Shown here in pieces: positions 33,062-42,028 of a stretch of DNA of 54,471 bases. Source of the stretch: Metaruminococcus_A sp050943475 (GTDB taxonomy: Bacteria; Bacillota; Clostridia; Oscillospirales; Ruminococcaceae). Below the pieces are notes generated by a model, which was not told the DNA's origin, did not search any database, and worked only from the letters and a program-made list of their open reading frames with translations. Position 1 is the first letter of the stretch. Every line of letters starts with the position of its first letter. The stretch is taken from assembly GCA_050943475.1 (NCBI GenBank), contig JBMNPF010000014.1, forward strand, positions 1 to 54,471. Direction: 5' to 3'. Both the position numbers and the translations under genes were made by a program.

Positions 33062-34769
33062 CGCCGCCACCTCCCATCTGTGACTGGCTGATCTCACGGT
33101 AAAGCGCACAGCTTTGCATCAGTTCTTCATGGGTGCCATAACCGAGTTCCCTGCCGTCCTCCAGAACCAGAATGTGGTCGGCATGCAGAATGGAGCTGAT
33201 GCGCTGTGCGATGATAACGGTGGTTGTACCCTGATACTCCTGTGCGAGCGCCCGGCGGAGCTGGGCGTCGGTGCGGTAATCGAGGGCGCTGGAGCTGTCG
33301 TCCAGAATAAGGATTTCCGGGTTTCCGGCGAGGGCGCGCGCAATGAGCAGGCGCTGCTTCTGCCCGCCGGACAGATTGGTTCCCTTTGCGGTGAGCATGT
33401 GCTCATATCCGTCGGAAAGGGCGTTGATAAACTCTGCTGCCTGCGCGCATTCTGCCGCTTTCCGGATCTGTTCCGGCGGCAGGCTGCGCCCAAAGGAGAT
33501 GTTTTCTGCAATGGTATCGGCAAACAGGATATCGTTTTGAAACACAACACCGAATTTGGTGTGAAGCTCCTCTGGCGGAATGGATTCGATTTTACGGCTG
33601 TCGATGAAGATATCACCGGAATCCGCGTCGTAAAGGCGCATGAGTAGAGAGATCAGGGTGGATTTTCCACAGCCCGTCGCCCCAATGATGCCGAGCGTTT
33701 CACCGCGCCTGAGCCGGAAACTGATATCGGTCACATTGTCCTCTTTTTTCTGGTAGGAGAAGGACACATGGTCGAATACAATGTAATAGGGGAGGCTTGC
33801 CGGTTCGGCCGCGGTGAGGGTTAAATCCTCCGGCGTATTCAACACTTCGCTGATGCGTTCCGCCGAAGCGGTGCCTTTGGAATACATGACGAACATGCGG
33901 GTGATGGAGAGCATGGCGTTTAAAATGATGGTGAAGTAGGTGAGGAATGCAATGATTTTGCCGGGCTGGGTCATGCCGCTGTTGACGAGTACGGCGCCGA
34001 CAAAAATAACGGCGGTTAAGCCGAGGTTTAAAAACAGGTTCATCATGGGGTTGGTGAGCGCCATGGTGGTTGCGGCCTTGGTCTCCCGGCGGACGACCTC
34101 GGTGTTGACCCCGGCAAAGCGGTTCTTTTCATAATCGGTCTTGGAAAGCGCCTTGATGACCCGGATACCCGCGATGTTTTCACGCACGGTGCGCACCATG
34201 GCATCCACTCCCTGCTGTAAGCGGACATAGAGAGGGATGCCTTTTTTGGAGACAAAATAAATGAGAAAGCCAATAAACGGCATGGTCGAGACCAGCACGA
34301 GGCAGAGGATGGGGTCGAGGGTAAGCGTCACCAGAACACCGCCCAGCAGCAGGATGGGCGCCCGCACGCCGAGCCGCTGCATCATGCCGATCATCTGGTG
34401 GATGTTGTAGGTGTCGGTTGTCAGGCGGGACTCCAGTGAAGGAATGGTAAATTCATCAATCTGTTTGCAGGAAAGATATGTAATTTTATGGAACAAATCG
34501 TGCCGGAGCGCTTGGGTGGTGTGCTGCGCCACCCACGAAGCCATGCGGTTTGCCACAATGTTGGTAACAACGGCAACAATGGCACAGAGCACCATGATAC
34601 CGCCCCAGACAAGGATGAGCGGAACGTCTTTGAGCGGGACGATGTCATCGATCATATAGGAGAGAATCCAGGGGAGCGCCAGGTCCATAATGGTGCCGGT
34701 GAATTTGATGAGCAGGCCGACCGACATGCGGGGAAGGTAGGGTTTTAAGTAAAAGAACACCTTTTTCAT
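33054..34769 (-). CDS. Heterodimeric ABC exporter subunit A (degenerate Walker B)
   Basis: A 571-residue ABC exporter half with six membrane helices and one ATPase domain. Walker A is IGATGCGKSTL and the signature LSGGQ is canonical, but Walker B reads ILILDDSSSALD with Asp where the catalytic Glu should be. That is the mark of the non-catalytic site in heterodimeric exporters of the BmrCD/LmrCD/TM287-288 type. The ATG overlaps the MarR stop (ATGA), so translation is coupled. Confidence 0.93.
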   Translation of the reverse strand: MKKVFFYLKPYLPRMSVGLLIKFTGTIMDLALPWILSYMIDDIVPLKDVPLILVWGGIMVLCAIVAVVTNIVANRMASWVAQHTTQALRHDLFHKITYLSCKQIDEFTIPSLESRLTTDTYNIHQMIGMMQRLGVRAPILLLGGVLVTLTLDPILCLVLVSTMPFIGFLIYFVSKKGIPLYVRLQQGVDAMVRTVRENIAGIRVIKALSKTDYEKNRFAGVNTEVVRRETKAATTMALTNPMMNLFLNLGLTAVIFVGAVLVNSGMTQPGKIIAFLTYFTIILNAMLSITRMFVMYSKGTASAERISEVLNTPEDLTLTAAEPASLPYYIVFDHVSFSYQKKEDNVTDISFRLRRGETLGIIGATGCGKSTLISLLMRLYDADSGDIFIDSRKIESIPPEELHTKFGVVFQNDILFADTIAENISFGRSLPPEQIRKAAECAQAAEFINALSDGYEHMLTAKGTNLSGGQKQRLLIARALAGNPEILILDDSSSALDYRTDAQLRRALAQEYQGTTTVIIAQRISSILHADHILVLEDGRELGYGTHEELMQSCALYREISQSQMGGGGVA

Positions 34770-35212
34770 TCCTTTTTGCCCCCGTTTTCCCGGCCTGCCA
34801 CGGCGATTGCCTTGGCGGTAACGCGTTCCAGCATGGAGATTAGGGCGGCGCGTTCTTCTTCTGAAAAATCCTCTAAAAGCAGCTGGTTCCATTCGCCCAT
34901 CAGCGTTCGGACCCTTGGGTAAATACGGGCCGCCTTTTCAGTGGGATATACCCGTAGCACCCTGCGGTCGGCCGAGTCGGGTTCACGGGTGACAAAACCG
35001 CCCCGCTCCAGTGAACCGAGCTGACGGGTAACATTGCTTTTGTTGACGCAAATTTGCTTGGCAAGCTGGTCCTGTGAAATACCGGGTGTTTTGCAGACAT
35101 GGAAAATGTAAATGTGCTGGCAGTTGTTAATGCCCTCATCCCCTAGTTTGGAACCCCGGTAGGTACCGGCACACCGGTGGATGCGGCTGATATAACGCAT
35201 TAATGAATCCAC
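34766..35212 (-). CDS. MarR-family transcriptional regulator
   Basis: A 148-residue winged-helix repressor. The DNA-recognition region is GISQDQLAKQICVNKSNVTRQLGSLERGGFV followed by the wing REPDSADRRVLRVYPTEKA. The start is GTG at 35212, 10 nt after AAGGGAGG; an upstream in-frame TTG at 35251 lies inside an operator. It is the first gene of an operon with the two ABC subunits and probably represses it from the palindromes at 35238 and 35279. Confidence 0.93.
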   Translation of the reverse strand: MDSLMRYISRIHRCAGTYRGSKLGDEGINNCQHIYIFHVCKTPGISQDQLAKQICVNKSNVTRQLGSLERGGFVTREPDSADRRVLRVYPTEKAARIYPRVRTLMGEWNQLLLEDFSEEERAALISMLERVTAKAIAVAGRENGGKKE

Positions 35213-35237
35213 GGCCAGATTTCCTCCCTTTGCGATT

Positions 35238-35253
35238 AGTTGCTGTTGCAACT
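35238..35253. promoter_or_regulatory. MarR operator 1
   Basis: Perfect palindrome AGTTGC-TGTT-GCAACT, positioned just downstream of the expected transcription start. Confidence 0.7.
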
Positions 35254-35263
35254 ATTGATACTT

Positions 35264-35292
35264 AGTATACCACAAATTGGTTGCACACGCAA
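35264..35292 (-). promoter_or_regulatory. Promoter of the marR-ABC operon
   Basis: Minus strand TTGCGT (35292-35287), 17-bp spacer, TATACT (35269-35264). The -35 lies inside operator 2. Confidence 0.75.
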
Positions 35293-35294
35293 CT
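35279..35294. promoter_or_regulatory. MarR operator 2
   Basis: GGTTGC-ACAC-GCAACT, the same motif with one changed end base. It covers the -35 hexamer; its centre lies 41 bp from operator 1. Confidence 0.7.
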
Positions 35295-35438
35295 GCTTGT
35301 GGGGATAAAATTCCGCCTGCACGGCGCCGTTTGCAGAGAAAAATGCAGGAAACCATGCGGGCGGGAAATGAGCTTGAGCCTTTGTGCCGATCATACGGCT
35401 GCGGCGCTTTTTGTTCCGGGCATCAGGAACGGTGAAGG

Positions 35439-35708
35439 TCATTCATCCGTTTTCCGGTTCGACGGGCGTGCGTTTTCATTGGCTTTTGTCTTTTTTCGCA
35501 CGACGTACTTTAAAATACCAATGACCAGCAGAGCGGAAATGGTAAACACTCCGGAAACCCAAATACTTGTGTACCAGGGGGCAGGCTGCATGTCATACAG
35601 AGCCGGGCGGGTCTGGTAGTCCCAGCAGGTATAAATTGCATGTCCGAGAAAAGCACCGACAACACTGCCGGTTAGTATATGCAGGGTACGGATGAGCTGG
35701 TTGCGCAT
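35439..35708 (-). CDS. Small two-helix membrane protein
   Basis: A hypothetical 89-residue protein with two predicted membrane segments (about 8-30 and 49-72), an aromatic linker between them and a basic, charged C-terminal tail. I do not recognise the family. The start at 35708 has GGAGG about 10 nt upstream; a longer version from 35771 has no site. It is on the same strand as the marR operon but downstream of the TetM-like gene. Confidence 0.55.
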   Translation of the reverse strand: MRNQLIRTLHILTGSVVGAFLGHAIYTCWDYQTRPALYDMQPAPWYTSIWVSGVFTISALLVIGILKYVVRKKTKANENARPSNRKTDE

Positions 35709-35844
35709 GACGAAGTCGCCTCCATTGTCAAATGTAGGAGATACAGCAAGAAAGGATAAAGCAATCGACAAATAGACGGGCGTAGAAAACGCCTTGTTTC
35801 AGGAGCCGATTACGAGGGACTGGCAGGAACAGGCTGTATTTATT

Positions 35845-37809
35845 TTACAGCTTGATGTGCATATGTGCGGCGGCTTGGTCCCATTTGACCGGATAGCCCG
35901 CGCCGTGGGAGCAGAAAACAGAATCCGGCGTATTGGCAAGATCGCGTTCCGGTTCGTACCCCTTTTGCGCGATGATTTCATTGGCATTGTGGCAGGGCTC
36001 GTAGCCGTCAAAGGCGAGCGAAAGGCGCCCCTTGCCTTTGGTAAAGGCCGTGAGCTCTTCGGAGTAACCCATCATACAGGCTACGGGGGCGCGGCCGTGG
36101 ATGGTCACGGTGGTTTCACCGGTTTCGGGCGGTTCATAGCGACCGTTCATCCGCTGAATATCGGACAATATCCGTCCGGTGAGGGCAATTTCGGCCTGTA
36201 TTGTAAAGCGGTACCACGGCTCCAGCAGGATGTTCTGTGCGTGCATCAGTCCCTGGCGGATGGCGCGGTAGGTGGCCTCGCGGAAATCCCCGCCCTCGGT
36301 GTGTTTGAGGTGGGCGCGTCCGGCCAACAGGGTGATTCGTACATCGGTAAGCGGCGCGCCGGTCAATACGCCGCGGTGTTCCTTTTCAAAAATATGGGTG
36401 CGGACAAGGTTCTGCCAGTTGGCGGCAAGGGAGTCGGTGGGGCATTCGCTTGCAAAGCGGATGCCGCTGTCGCGTGCCGCAGGCTCCAGCCGCAAGTGGA
36501 CTTCTGCATAATGGCGGAGCGGTTCAAAATGCCCGCAGCCCACCACAGGCGCGGCAATGGTTTCACGGTAGAGTATTTCGCAGGGACCAAAGCGGATGGA
36601 ATAGCCAAACCGTTCCTGTACCACTTCGGTCAGTACTTCGAGCTGGATGGGCCCCATAATATGCACCTGAATTTGCTGAAGCTCCTCTTCCCATACAACG
36701 CCGAGCAAAGGCTCTTCGTCCTCCAGTACCCGGAGGCATTCCAGCATGGTTTTAGGGTGAATGGAAGGGTCGAACAGGACTTGGGCGGCGAGCAGCGGCT
36801 GGAGGCTGGAGGCAACCCGGCCGGCTTCCGCTTGTCCCGCCCAGTCCCCCGGCATAAGGGTGGTGATTCCGGTGACGGCGCAAAGCATCCCCGGTGCGGC
36901 CTGATCCATCAAACGGTACTTACCGCCATTATAACACCGCAGTTCGTTGATCTTCTCATCCACCGTTTCGGTGTTTGGCGGATGACAGGGCAGGCTGTCT
37001 TTGGGATGCAGTGTCCCGTTCAGGACCTTGAGGTACACCACCCGGCCGCCCTGTTTGTCGTGCCGGACTTTATAGGCGCGCGCCAGCAGAGCGCCGCCGG
37101 GATCGCCACCGCAGACGGGCGCAAGCTGGGCAAGCGCCTGCATCAGCGCATCAATGCCGTCTCCGTTTAGCGCGGAACCGGACAAAACCGGAACAACCGA
37201 GCGGGCAGCGACCATCCGCCGGAGGGCGGCAAGCCAGCCCTGAAAATCATAACCGGAGGAAAGGTAGGTTTCCAGCAGGGAATCCTCCAATTCGGCGATT
37301 TCTTCCACAAGGGTTTCCGCCATACGATCCGGAAACAGGCGTTTGGTGATATCGAGGCAGGGGAGCTTCCATTCCCGGCGTGCAGCATGGAGAACGGCGT
37401 CCGGATCCGCCCCGGCGCGGTCGATCTTGTTGAGAAAGAGAAAGGTGGGAATGCGGTGCTCCTCCAGCAGCCGCCATATCGTTTCGGTGTGGCTTTGGAT
37501 CCCTTCTGCGGCGCTGATGACGAGGACGGCGCAGTCCATTACACCGAGACAGCGCTCCATTTCCCCGGAAAAATCGACGTGGCCGGGGGTGTCAATGAGC
37601 TGGAAAACGCGCTCGCCGCAGGTAAAGGAAGCCTGGTCGGAAAAAATGGTGATGCCGCGTTCCCTCTCAATGGCGTCGTAATCCAGAAAGGCGTTTTTCT
37701 GGTCAACACGCCCAGCAGTACGCAGGGCGCCGGCGTGGTATAGAAGCTGTTCAGACAGGGTGGTTTTTCCGGCGTCGACATGGGCGAGAACACCAATGGT
37801 TGTATACAT
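35845..37809 (-). CDS. TetM/TetW-like ribosomal-protection GTPase
   Basis: A 654-residue translational GTPase similar to EF-G and to the tetracycline ribosomal-protection proteins. G1 AHVDAGKTT (9-17), G2 RGITIF, G3 DTPGH and G4 NKID are intact, and domains II-V follow in order. Length is near the 640 residues of TetM. Divergence from mobile tet genes, and a host-like setting with no mobile elements, suggest a chromosomal paralogue, so resistance should not be assumed. AAAGGGG precedes the ATG. Confidence 0.85.
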   Translation of the reverse strand: MYTTIGVLAHVDAGKTTLSEQLLYHAGALRTAGRVDQKNAFLDYDAIERERGITIFSDQASFTCGERVFQLIDTPGHVDFSGEMERCLGVMDCAVLVISAAEGIQSHTETIWRLLEEHRIPTFLFLNKIDRAGADPDAVLHAARREWKLPCLDITKRLFPDRMAETLVEEIAELEDSLLETYLSSGYDFQGWLAALRRMVAARSVVPVLSGSALNGDGIDALMQALAQLAPVCGGDPGGALLARAYKVRHDKQGGRVVYLKVLNGTLHPKDSLPCHPPNTETVDEKINELRCYNGGKYRLMDQAAPGMLCAVTGITTLMPGDWAGQAEAGRVASSLQPLLAAQVLFDPSIHPKTMLECLRVLEDEEPLLGVVWEEELQQIQVHIMGPIQLEVLTEVVQERFGYSIRFGPCEILYRETIAAPVVGCGHFEPLRHYAEVHLRLEPAARDSGIRFASECPTDSLAANWQNLVRTHIFEKEHRGVLTGAPLTDVRITLLAGRAHLKHTEGGDFREATYRAIRQGLMHAQNILLEPWYRFTIQAEIALTGRILSDIQRMNGRYEPPETGETTVTIHGRAPVACMMGYSEELTAFTKGKGRLSLAFDGYEPCHNANEIIAQKGYEPERDLANTPDSVFCSHGAGYPVKWDQAAAHMHIKL

Positions 37810-37887
37810 AGCAAACCCCTTTCAGAGATTGTTCGCTTTAAAAAAGTGTGATTTAGCTGCAAAAAAATTGGCTGATCCGAATGCGCA

Positions 37888-37916
37888 ATTATATACCCAA
37901 AATATAGGCCGATAAA
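37888..37916 (-). promoter_or_regulatory. Candidate promoter of the TetM-like gene
   Basis: Minus strand TTTATC (37916-37911), 17-bp spacer, TATAAT (37893-37888). No leader peptide of the tetM type is evident. Confidence 0.5.
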
Positions 37917-38002
37917 CGGTTACAGGGCTGTTGGCAATAAAGCTTGCATCCGTCTTGACCGCTCCGGCTGACTTTGCTGTCTCGCCGGTAGATGGAAAGT
38001 CA

Positions 38003-38368
38003 TCAGCGAAAAGACATTGCTAATTTTCTTCCGCATAGAACGCCTGCAATACAGCAGACAACACTTAATAGAATATAAAGGCCTCCGAAAAAGTACGCCT
38101 TTTTTTCCAGCAAAGCAAGTGCTTCAAGTGAAAAAGTAGAAAATGTAGTAAATCCACCGCATACGCCTGTTTTCCAAAACAATACGGCATTTGCCGACAC
38201 ATGATTGTTTTCAGTGACAATACCAGTAATAACCCCAATTAATATTGCGCCTAATATGTTTGTGATTAATGTTAGTACAGGGAATTCTGCTTTGGTTGGT
38301 ATAAGACTTATTGCATACCTCCCGATTGCCCCGATTGCCCCGCCAAGAGCTACAAACAAAAAATTCAT
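38003..38368 (-). CDS. crcB: Fluoride channel CrcB/Fluc
   Basis: A 121-residue four-helix membrane protein that exports fluoride as a dual-topology dimer. GGAIGAIGRY at the start and GGFTTFSTFS in the third helix are the signature motifs; the latter holds the phenylalanine box and sodium site region. CCGGAGG precedes the ATG. No fluoride riboswitch is recognisable upstream. It has no second crcB next to it, so it should be a homodimer. Confidence 0.93.
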   Translation of the reverse strand: MNFLFVALGGAIGAIGRYAISLIPTKAEFPVLTLITNILGAILIGVITGIVTENNHVSANAVLFWKTGVCGGFTTFSTFSLEALALLEKKAYFFGGLYILLSVVCCIAGVLCGRKLAMSFR

Positions 38369-38609
38369 ATACGACCTCCGGAAATTTCTATTTGTCGCTG
38401 ACTACTCTGTGAAATAGTGTTATAAATTAATCGAAAAATAAAATGTATGAGAATGTGGACGATTAAACGCAGAAAAACCTTATATTTCAAGTGAATACAA
38501 GCGTAAAATAGGGCGGATAGTAAAATGTATTGCCTACCCTCAAAAAATCCACTTTTAATTGTCCGTGTCATCTTTGCCATACTTGCGTGATTTAAGTATC
38601 GTTCTGATG

Positions 38610-38640
38610 ACAGGTAAAAGCCCGTCAGGCCGTTACCTGT
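38610..38640. other. Hairpin in the crcB to B12-operon spacer
   Basis: ACAGGTAA (38610-38617) and TTACCTGT (38633-38640) form a perfect 8-bp stem. In the AT-rich stretch 38369-38836 I see nothing else I can name. A 71-codon frame overlapping the crcB start is not supported by a ribosome binding site. Confidence 0.4.
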
Positions 38641-38836
38641 GTAGTCCTTTGTAAACTGTACTTTATTATAGCATAAATCCGGCTTGGGGAATAGCTTTGC
38701 AGAATGAAGTGTCCGTGCCTAAATGCCGCGATTTCCCTGCTCACAGGACATAAAATGTACATGGAAAGGGCTGTGTGTAAAAATGGGACTATTTTTGCTT
38801 TCTTTGGTAAAATATTGCGCTCTTGCCGGATCGTTC

Positions 38837-38865
38837 TTGACATCCATGAGCAGAACCGATATGAT
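38837..38865 (+). promoter_or_regulatory. Promoter of the cobalamin operon
   Basis: Consensus TTGACA (38837-38842), 17-bp spacer and TATGAT (38860-38865). It lies 19 bases before the riboswitch P1 stem. Confidence 0.85.
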
Positions 38866-38884
38866 AGAAACGAACAAAAGAGAA

Positions 38885-39060
38885 ACGGTTATGGTTGCCA
38901 TTCGGCATGAAAAGGGAATACGGTGCAAAACCGTAACAGCCCCCGTTACTGTGAGAAGGACGAACGCTTTTCGCTGAGGACAAGCCCTCATATCACTGAG
39001 AAATCGGGAAGATAAAAAGCAAGTAGGATGAATTCGAGTCAGGAGACCTGCCATATCCGT
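38885..39060 (+). promoter_or_regulatory. Cobalamin riboswitch
   Basis: Conserved blocks of the B12 aptamer appear in order: GGTGCAAAACCGTAAC, AGCCCCCGTTACTGTGA, CACTGAGAAATCGGGAAG and GTCAGGAGACCTGCC. The P1 stem pairs ACGGTTATGG (38885-38894) with CCATATCCGT (39051-39060). It controls the operon starting at 39274. Confidence 0.95.
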
Positions 39061-39159
39061 AATTGTTGTTACTTTTTCGGTGGGAAATTGTGGCAGTAAA
39101 ATGATGGAAAACGGCAGCGTGCCTGCTCCGTATGTCTGAAATATCATTTTATCGCTGCA

Positions 39160-39190
39160 AGGAGCCTTTTGAAAGGGCTCCTTTCTTTTG
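39160..39190 (+). terminator. Riboswitch expression-platform terminator
   Basis: AAGGAGCC (39160-39167) and GGCTCCTT (39177-39184) form an 8-bp stem followed by TTCTTTT. It lies 100 bases after the aptamer and before the first start codon. Confidence 0.75.
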
Positions 39191-39273
39191 TCCTGTTCAG
39201 ATGGGAGGGAGTATAAAAAACAGCGGTAAATGAAAATGAAGTTCAGTAATTTAGGACAGAAAGGAACAGGTTT

Positions 39274-41952
39274 ATGAAACGGACAAAACGACTATTAAGT
39301 GCGGTTTTAGCTGCCGCTGTGGCGCTGAGCCTCCCGTTTACAGCATTGGCTGCCGACAGCAATACGGGCGCGGAGGATTACAGCTCGTACCTGGATTTTC
39401 CCCAATTTCGGGGTGCGACGATGCTGCAGGGAGTTGTGGACAGCAAGACCCCAACTTCTGCGGACGAGATTGAAGAAAAGTGGAACAAAGCGGCTGGCAA
39501 CTTTCAATATTTTGGCACACCAATTATTGTAGGTAGTTATATGTATGTCATGAATACTTCAAAAGGGTCGCTTAACCGTATTTCGCTTGAGGATGGTGAA
39601 ATCCTGAAAACAGTTGACTGCCCGGGTGGAAGCCAGTATTTCTCCATGATGGGCTATGGCGATGGAAAGCTCTTTTTGCCGAGGATTGTCAATGGACAGA
39701 CGATTGTTTACGCGTATGATGAGCAGACCATGGAACTGCTGTGGAAAAGCGAGCCGATTGGCGCGCCGGAGGATTCCACACAGCCGCTTTCGGCTGTGAC
39801 CTATTATGAGGGCTATATTTATGTCGGCGCATCGGACGGCAGCGGAAATGCGGGGGCGTATGCCTGCTTCAGCACCAAGGATGAAGACCCTACCAAAACA
39901 GATGAAGTAAAACAGGCTGTTTGGCAGTACCGCCCGGAGAGCGGGCTGAAAGGTTATTACTGGAGCCAGGGTGCTATTGTAAACAATGCGATTGTGTTCG
40001 GCGGCGACGCTTCGGAGCTTGTCATCCACAGCCTGACCGACGATACAGTCTACGACCGTTATGATCTCGGCAAGGGGGCTATCCGCAGTGCAGTACACTA
40101 CGATGCGGAAACCGGCCGCGTATTTGCTGCAACCAAAAATGGCTATCTTTGCTCGATTAAGATCAATGGGGACAATACCTTTGACGAATCTTCGGTCAAG
40201 AGCATTCAGCTCGGTAATAATATTACCTCCAGCCCGGTTGTGTTCAAAGGCCGTGTGTACGTTGGCGGAGGCGGACAGGGTTCGACCGCACCGTTCAGCG
40301 TAGTCGACGCCGAAACACTTGACGTAATTTACCAGATAGATGCGATTCAAACCCAGTCTTCTCCGATTATTTCGACAGCGAATGCGACCGAGGAAAACGG
40401 CTGGGAAGTAAACCTTTACGTAACGGATTATAAGACCTCTGTTCTTTACCGGATTACCGACAGCCAGAACCAGACAGCTCAGAGCAAGCCGAATTATATA
40501 ACACTGGTAGCGTCGTCTGTCAAGCAGTATTGTTCGCAGACGGTAGCAATGGATTCGGATGGAAACATTTACTTTTATAACGATTCCGGCAAGATGTTTG
40601 CCTTTGGGTTTAACGAGGACAATGCCCAAAAAGGCGTTTATACAGCGCAGGATGTGGATAACGCCATCCGGCTGGCGGAATCCGGCGGGGCTGTTACCCT
40701 CAACGATGAATTTGCGGTTAAAAGAATGAAGGCCCGGTATGATGCACTGAGCACAGCAGAACAGGCTAAAGTTACCGGTTGGGACAAGCTGAATGCCATG
40801 CTTGCGCGGATTGATGAACTGAAAGATGAAAATACGGTCATTGCAGAACTCAACGAGGCGCTTCAGGATCTGGTTGTAGCCGATGTGACTCTTGCGGACG
40901 ATGCAGAAATCAATGCGCTGTACACCCGGTACAACCAGCTTTCCGACGAGGGCAAGGCCAGGGTAGAGCACAAGGATCTGCTGCTTCAGGCGGTTGATAA
41001 AATTCAGGGCCTGAAAGACGCCGGTATGATTGCTGAGATTCAGGCAAAGATCGACGCGCTTCCGTCAATCGACGCCGTTGTTTACGATGACAAGGCGAGT
41101 GTTGAGCAGGTTGTCACTCTGCTTGAAAACCAGAACGATGCAGTGAAGGCTGGCGTTGATGCGTCCAAGCTTGATGAACTTACAGCAAAAATCAGCGCAC
41201 TGGAAAATGCCATCCAAACCCTGAATCAGCGGATATTTGATGAAATTGACCCGATGAATGTCACGGTCGCTGACAAGGCGACGGTCAATGAACTGCTGGA
41301 AAGCTACCGCTCCCTCAGCGAAAGCGACCGGAAGCATATTGTGTATGCAGACGATTTGTTCTATGCGCAGGAAGTCATTGCACAGCTTGAGGAAAACGGC
41401 GTAGTGATTCCGGAAGTATTTGAAAATCTCGTTGGTTCAGACAGAGACTACGCCGTACCGGGAAAAACCGAGGATGGAACCGAATACCGGATTACCTTTA
41501 ACGGCATGGATATTACCGATCCTTCGGTTGCATTTCACGCAGGTATTTCCTTTGTATCGGCAAATGCCGAGAAGATAAAAGCCATTGCGGCAGACGCAGT
41601 TGTTCTGAGTTTTGCTCATGAAGGTGCACTGCCGGGCAAGGCTACGGTGGAAATTGCGGTGGATTTGGCGGACGGGAAGTATTTTCTGTACCATTTCAAT
41701 GAGGAATCCGGAAAAGCGGAGCTGGCTGGCGATGTTACAGTTTCCGGCGGCAAAGCGGTATTTGAGATTACGCATTGCTCGGATTATTTCATCAGCGCAG
41801 ACGGCAGCCTTGCGGAAGCGGGGAAAACGGAAAGTGCGCCTGCGGAGGGTGTTCCGCAGACTGGCGATTACAGCGCGGTTTTACCGGCGGCGGTTTTGTT
41901 GGTATTGAGTGCGGGCGCACTGATGTTGCTGCGTAAAAAAGGCATGCGTTAA
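39274..41952 (+). CDS. Wall-anchored beta-propeller surface protein of the cobalamin operon
   Basis: An 892-residue exported protein. A signal peptide (1-26, ending TALA) precedes a PQQ-like beta-propeller (about 40-455; repeats such as VYAYDEQTMELLWKS and VSVVDAETLDVIYQ-type blades). A long helical, FIVAR-like stalk (about 460-715) and a beta-domain (about 725-845) end in PQTGD (861-865), a hydrophobic helix and RKKGMR. The tail is an LPxTG-type variant. Propeller domains of this type bind ligands or partner proteins; corrinoid capture is an inference from the B12 riboswitch upstream and the transport genes downstream. AAAGGAA precedes the ATG. Confidence 0.88.
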   Translation: MKRTKRLLSAVLAAAVALSLPFTALAADSNTGAEDYSSYLDFPQFRGATMLQGVVDSKTPTSADEIEEKWNKAAGNFQYFGTPIIVGSYMYVMNTSKGSLNRISLEDGEILKTVDCPGGSQYFSMMGYGDGKLFLPRIVNGQTIVYAYDEQTMELLWKSEPIGAPEDSTQPLSAVTYYEGYIYVGASDGSGNAGAYACFSTKDEDPTKTDEVKQAVWQYRPESGLKGYYWSQGAIVNNAIVFGGDASELVIHSLTDDTVYDRYDLGKGAIRSAVHYDAETGRVFAATKNGYLCSIKINGDNTFDESSVKSIQLGNNITSSPVVFKGRVYVGGGGQGSTAPFSVVDAETLDVIYQIDAIQTQSSPIISTANATEENGWEVNLYVTDYKTSVLYRITDSQNQTAQSKPNYITLVASSVKQYCSQTVAMDSDGNIYFYNDSGKMFAFGFNEDNAQKGVYTAQDVDNAIRLAESGGAVTLNDEFAVKRMKARYDALSTAEQAKVTGWDKLNAMLARIDELKDENTVIAELNEALQDLVVADVTLADDAEINALYTRYNQLSDEGKARVEHKDLLLQAVDKIQGLKDAGMIAEIQAKIDALPSIDAVVYDDKASVEQVVTLLENQNDAVKAGVDASKLDELTAKISALENAIQTLNQRIFDEIDPMNVTVADKATVNELLESYRSLSESDRKHIVYADDLFYAQEVIAQLEENGVVIPEVFENLVGSDRDYAVPGKTEDGTEYRITFNGMDITDPSVAFHAGISFVSANAEKIKAIAADAVVLSFAHEGALPGKATVEIAVDLADGKYFLYHFNEESGKAELAGDVTVSGGKAVFEITHCSDYFISADGSLAEAGKTESAPAEGVPQTGDYSAVLPAAVLLVLSAGALMLLRKKGMR

Positions 41953-42028
41953 CGGTTGACGATAAGAACGCGGGAAGGGTGCTTTGAAAAAAGGCGCCCT
42001 ATCCCTGCGTATGAAGGAGTTTGAAACG

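Noticed and set aside
35845..37809. Acquired tetracycline resistance on a mobile element
   Set aside because: No transposase, integrase, relaxase or tet leader is nearby; the gene sits in a backbone-like setting.
38369..38480. Possible fluoride riboswitch before crcB
   Set aside because: The conserved GATGG and GCTGATGGCCTC-type elements are absent.
38365..38580. 71-codon hydrophobic frame overlapping the crcB start
   Set aside because: No ribosome binding site; AT-rich DNA easily gives hydrophobic frames. Its first residues faintly resemble a recombinase N-terminus, but not enough to call a relic.
39559..40971. 470-codon minus-strand frame under the propeller protein
   Set aside because: It is opposite a gene with a signal peptide, domains and a ribosome binding site, and has none of its own.
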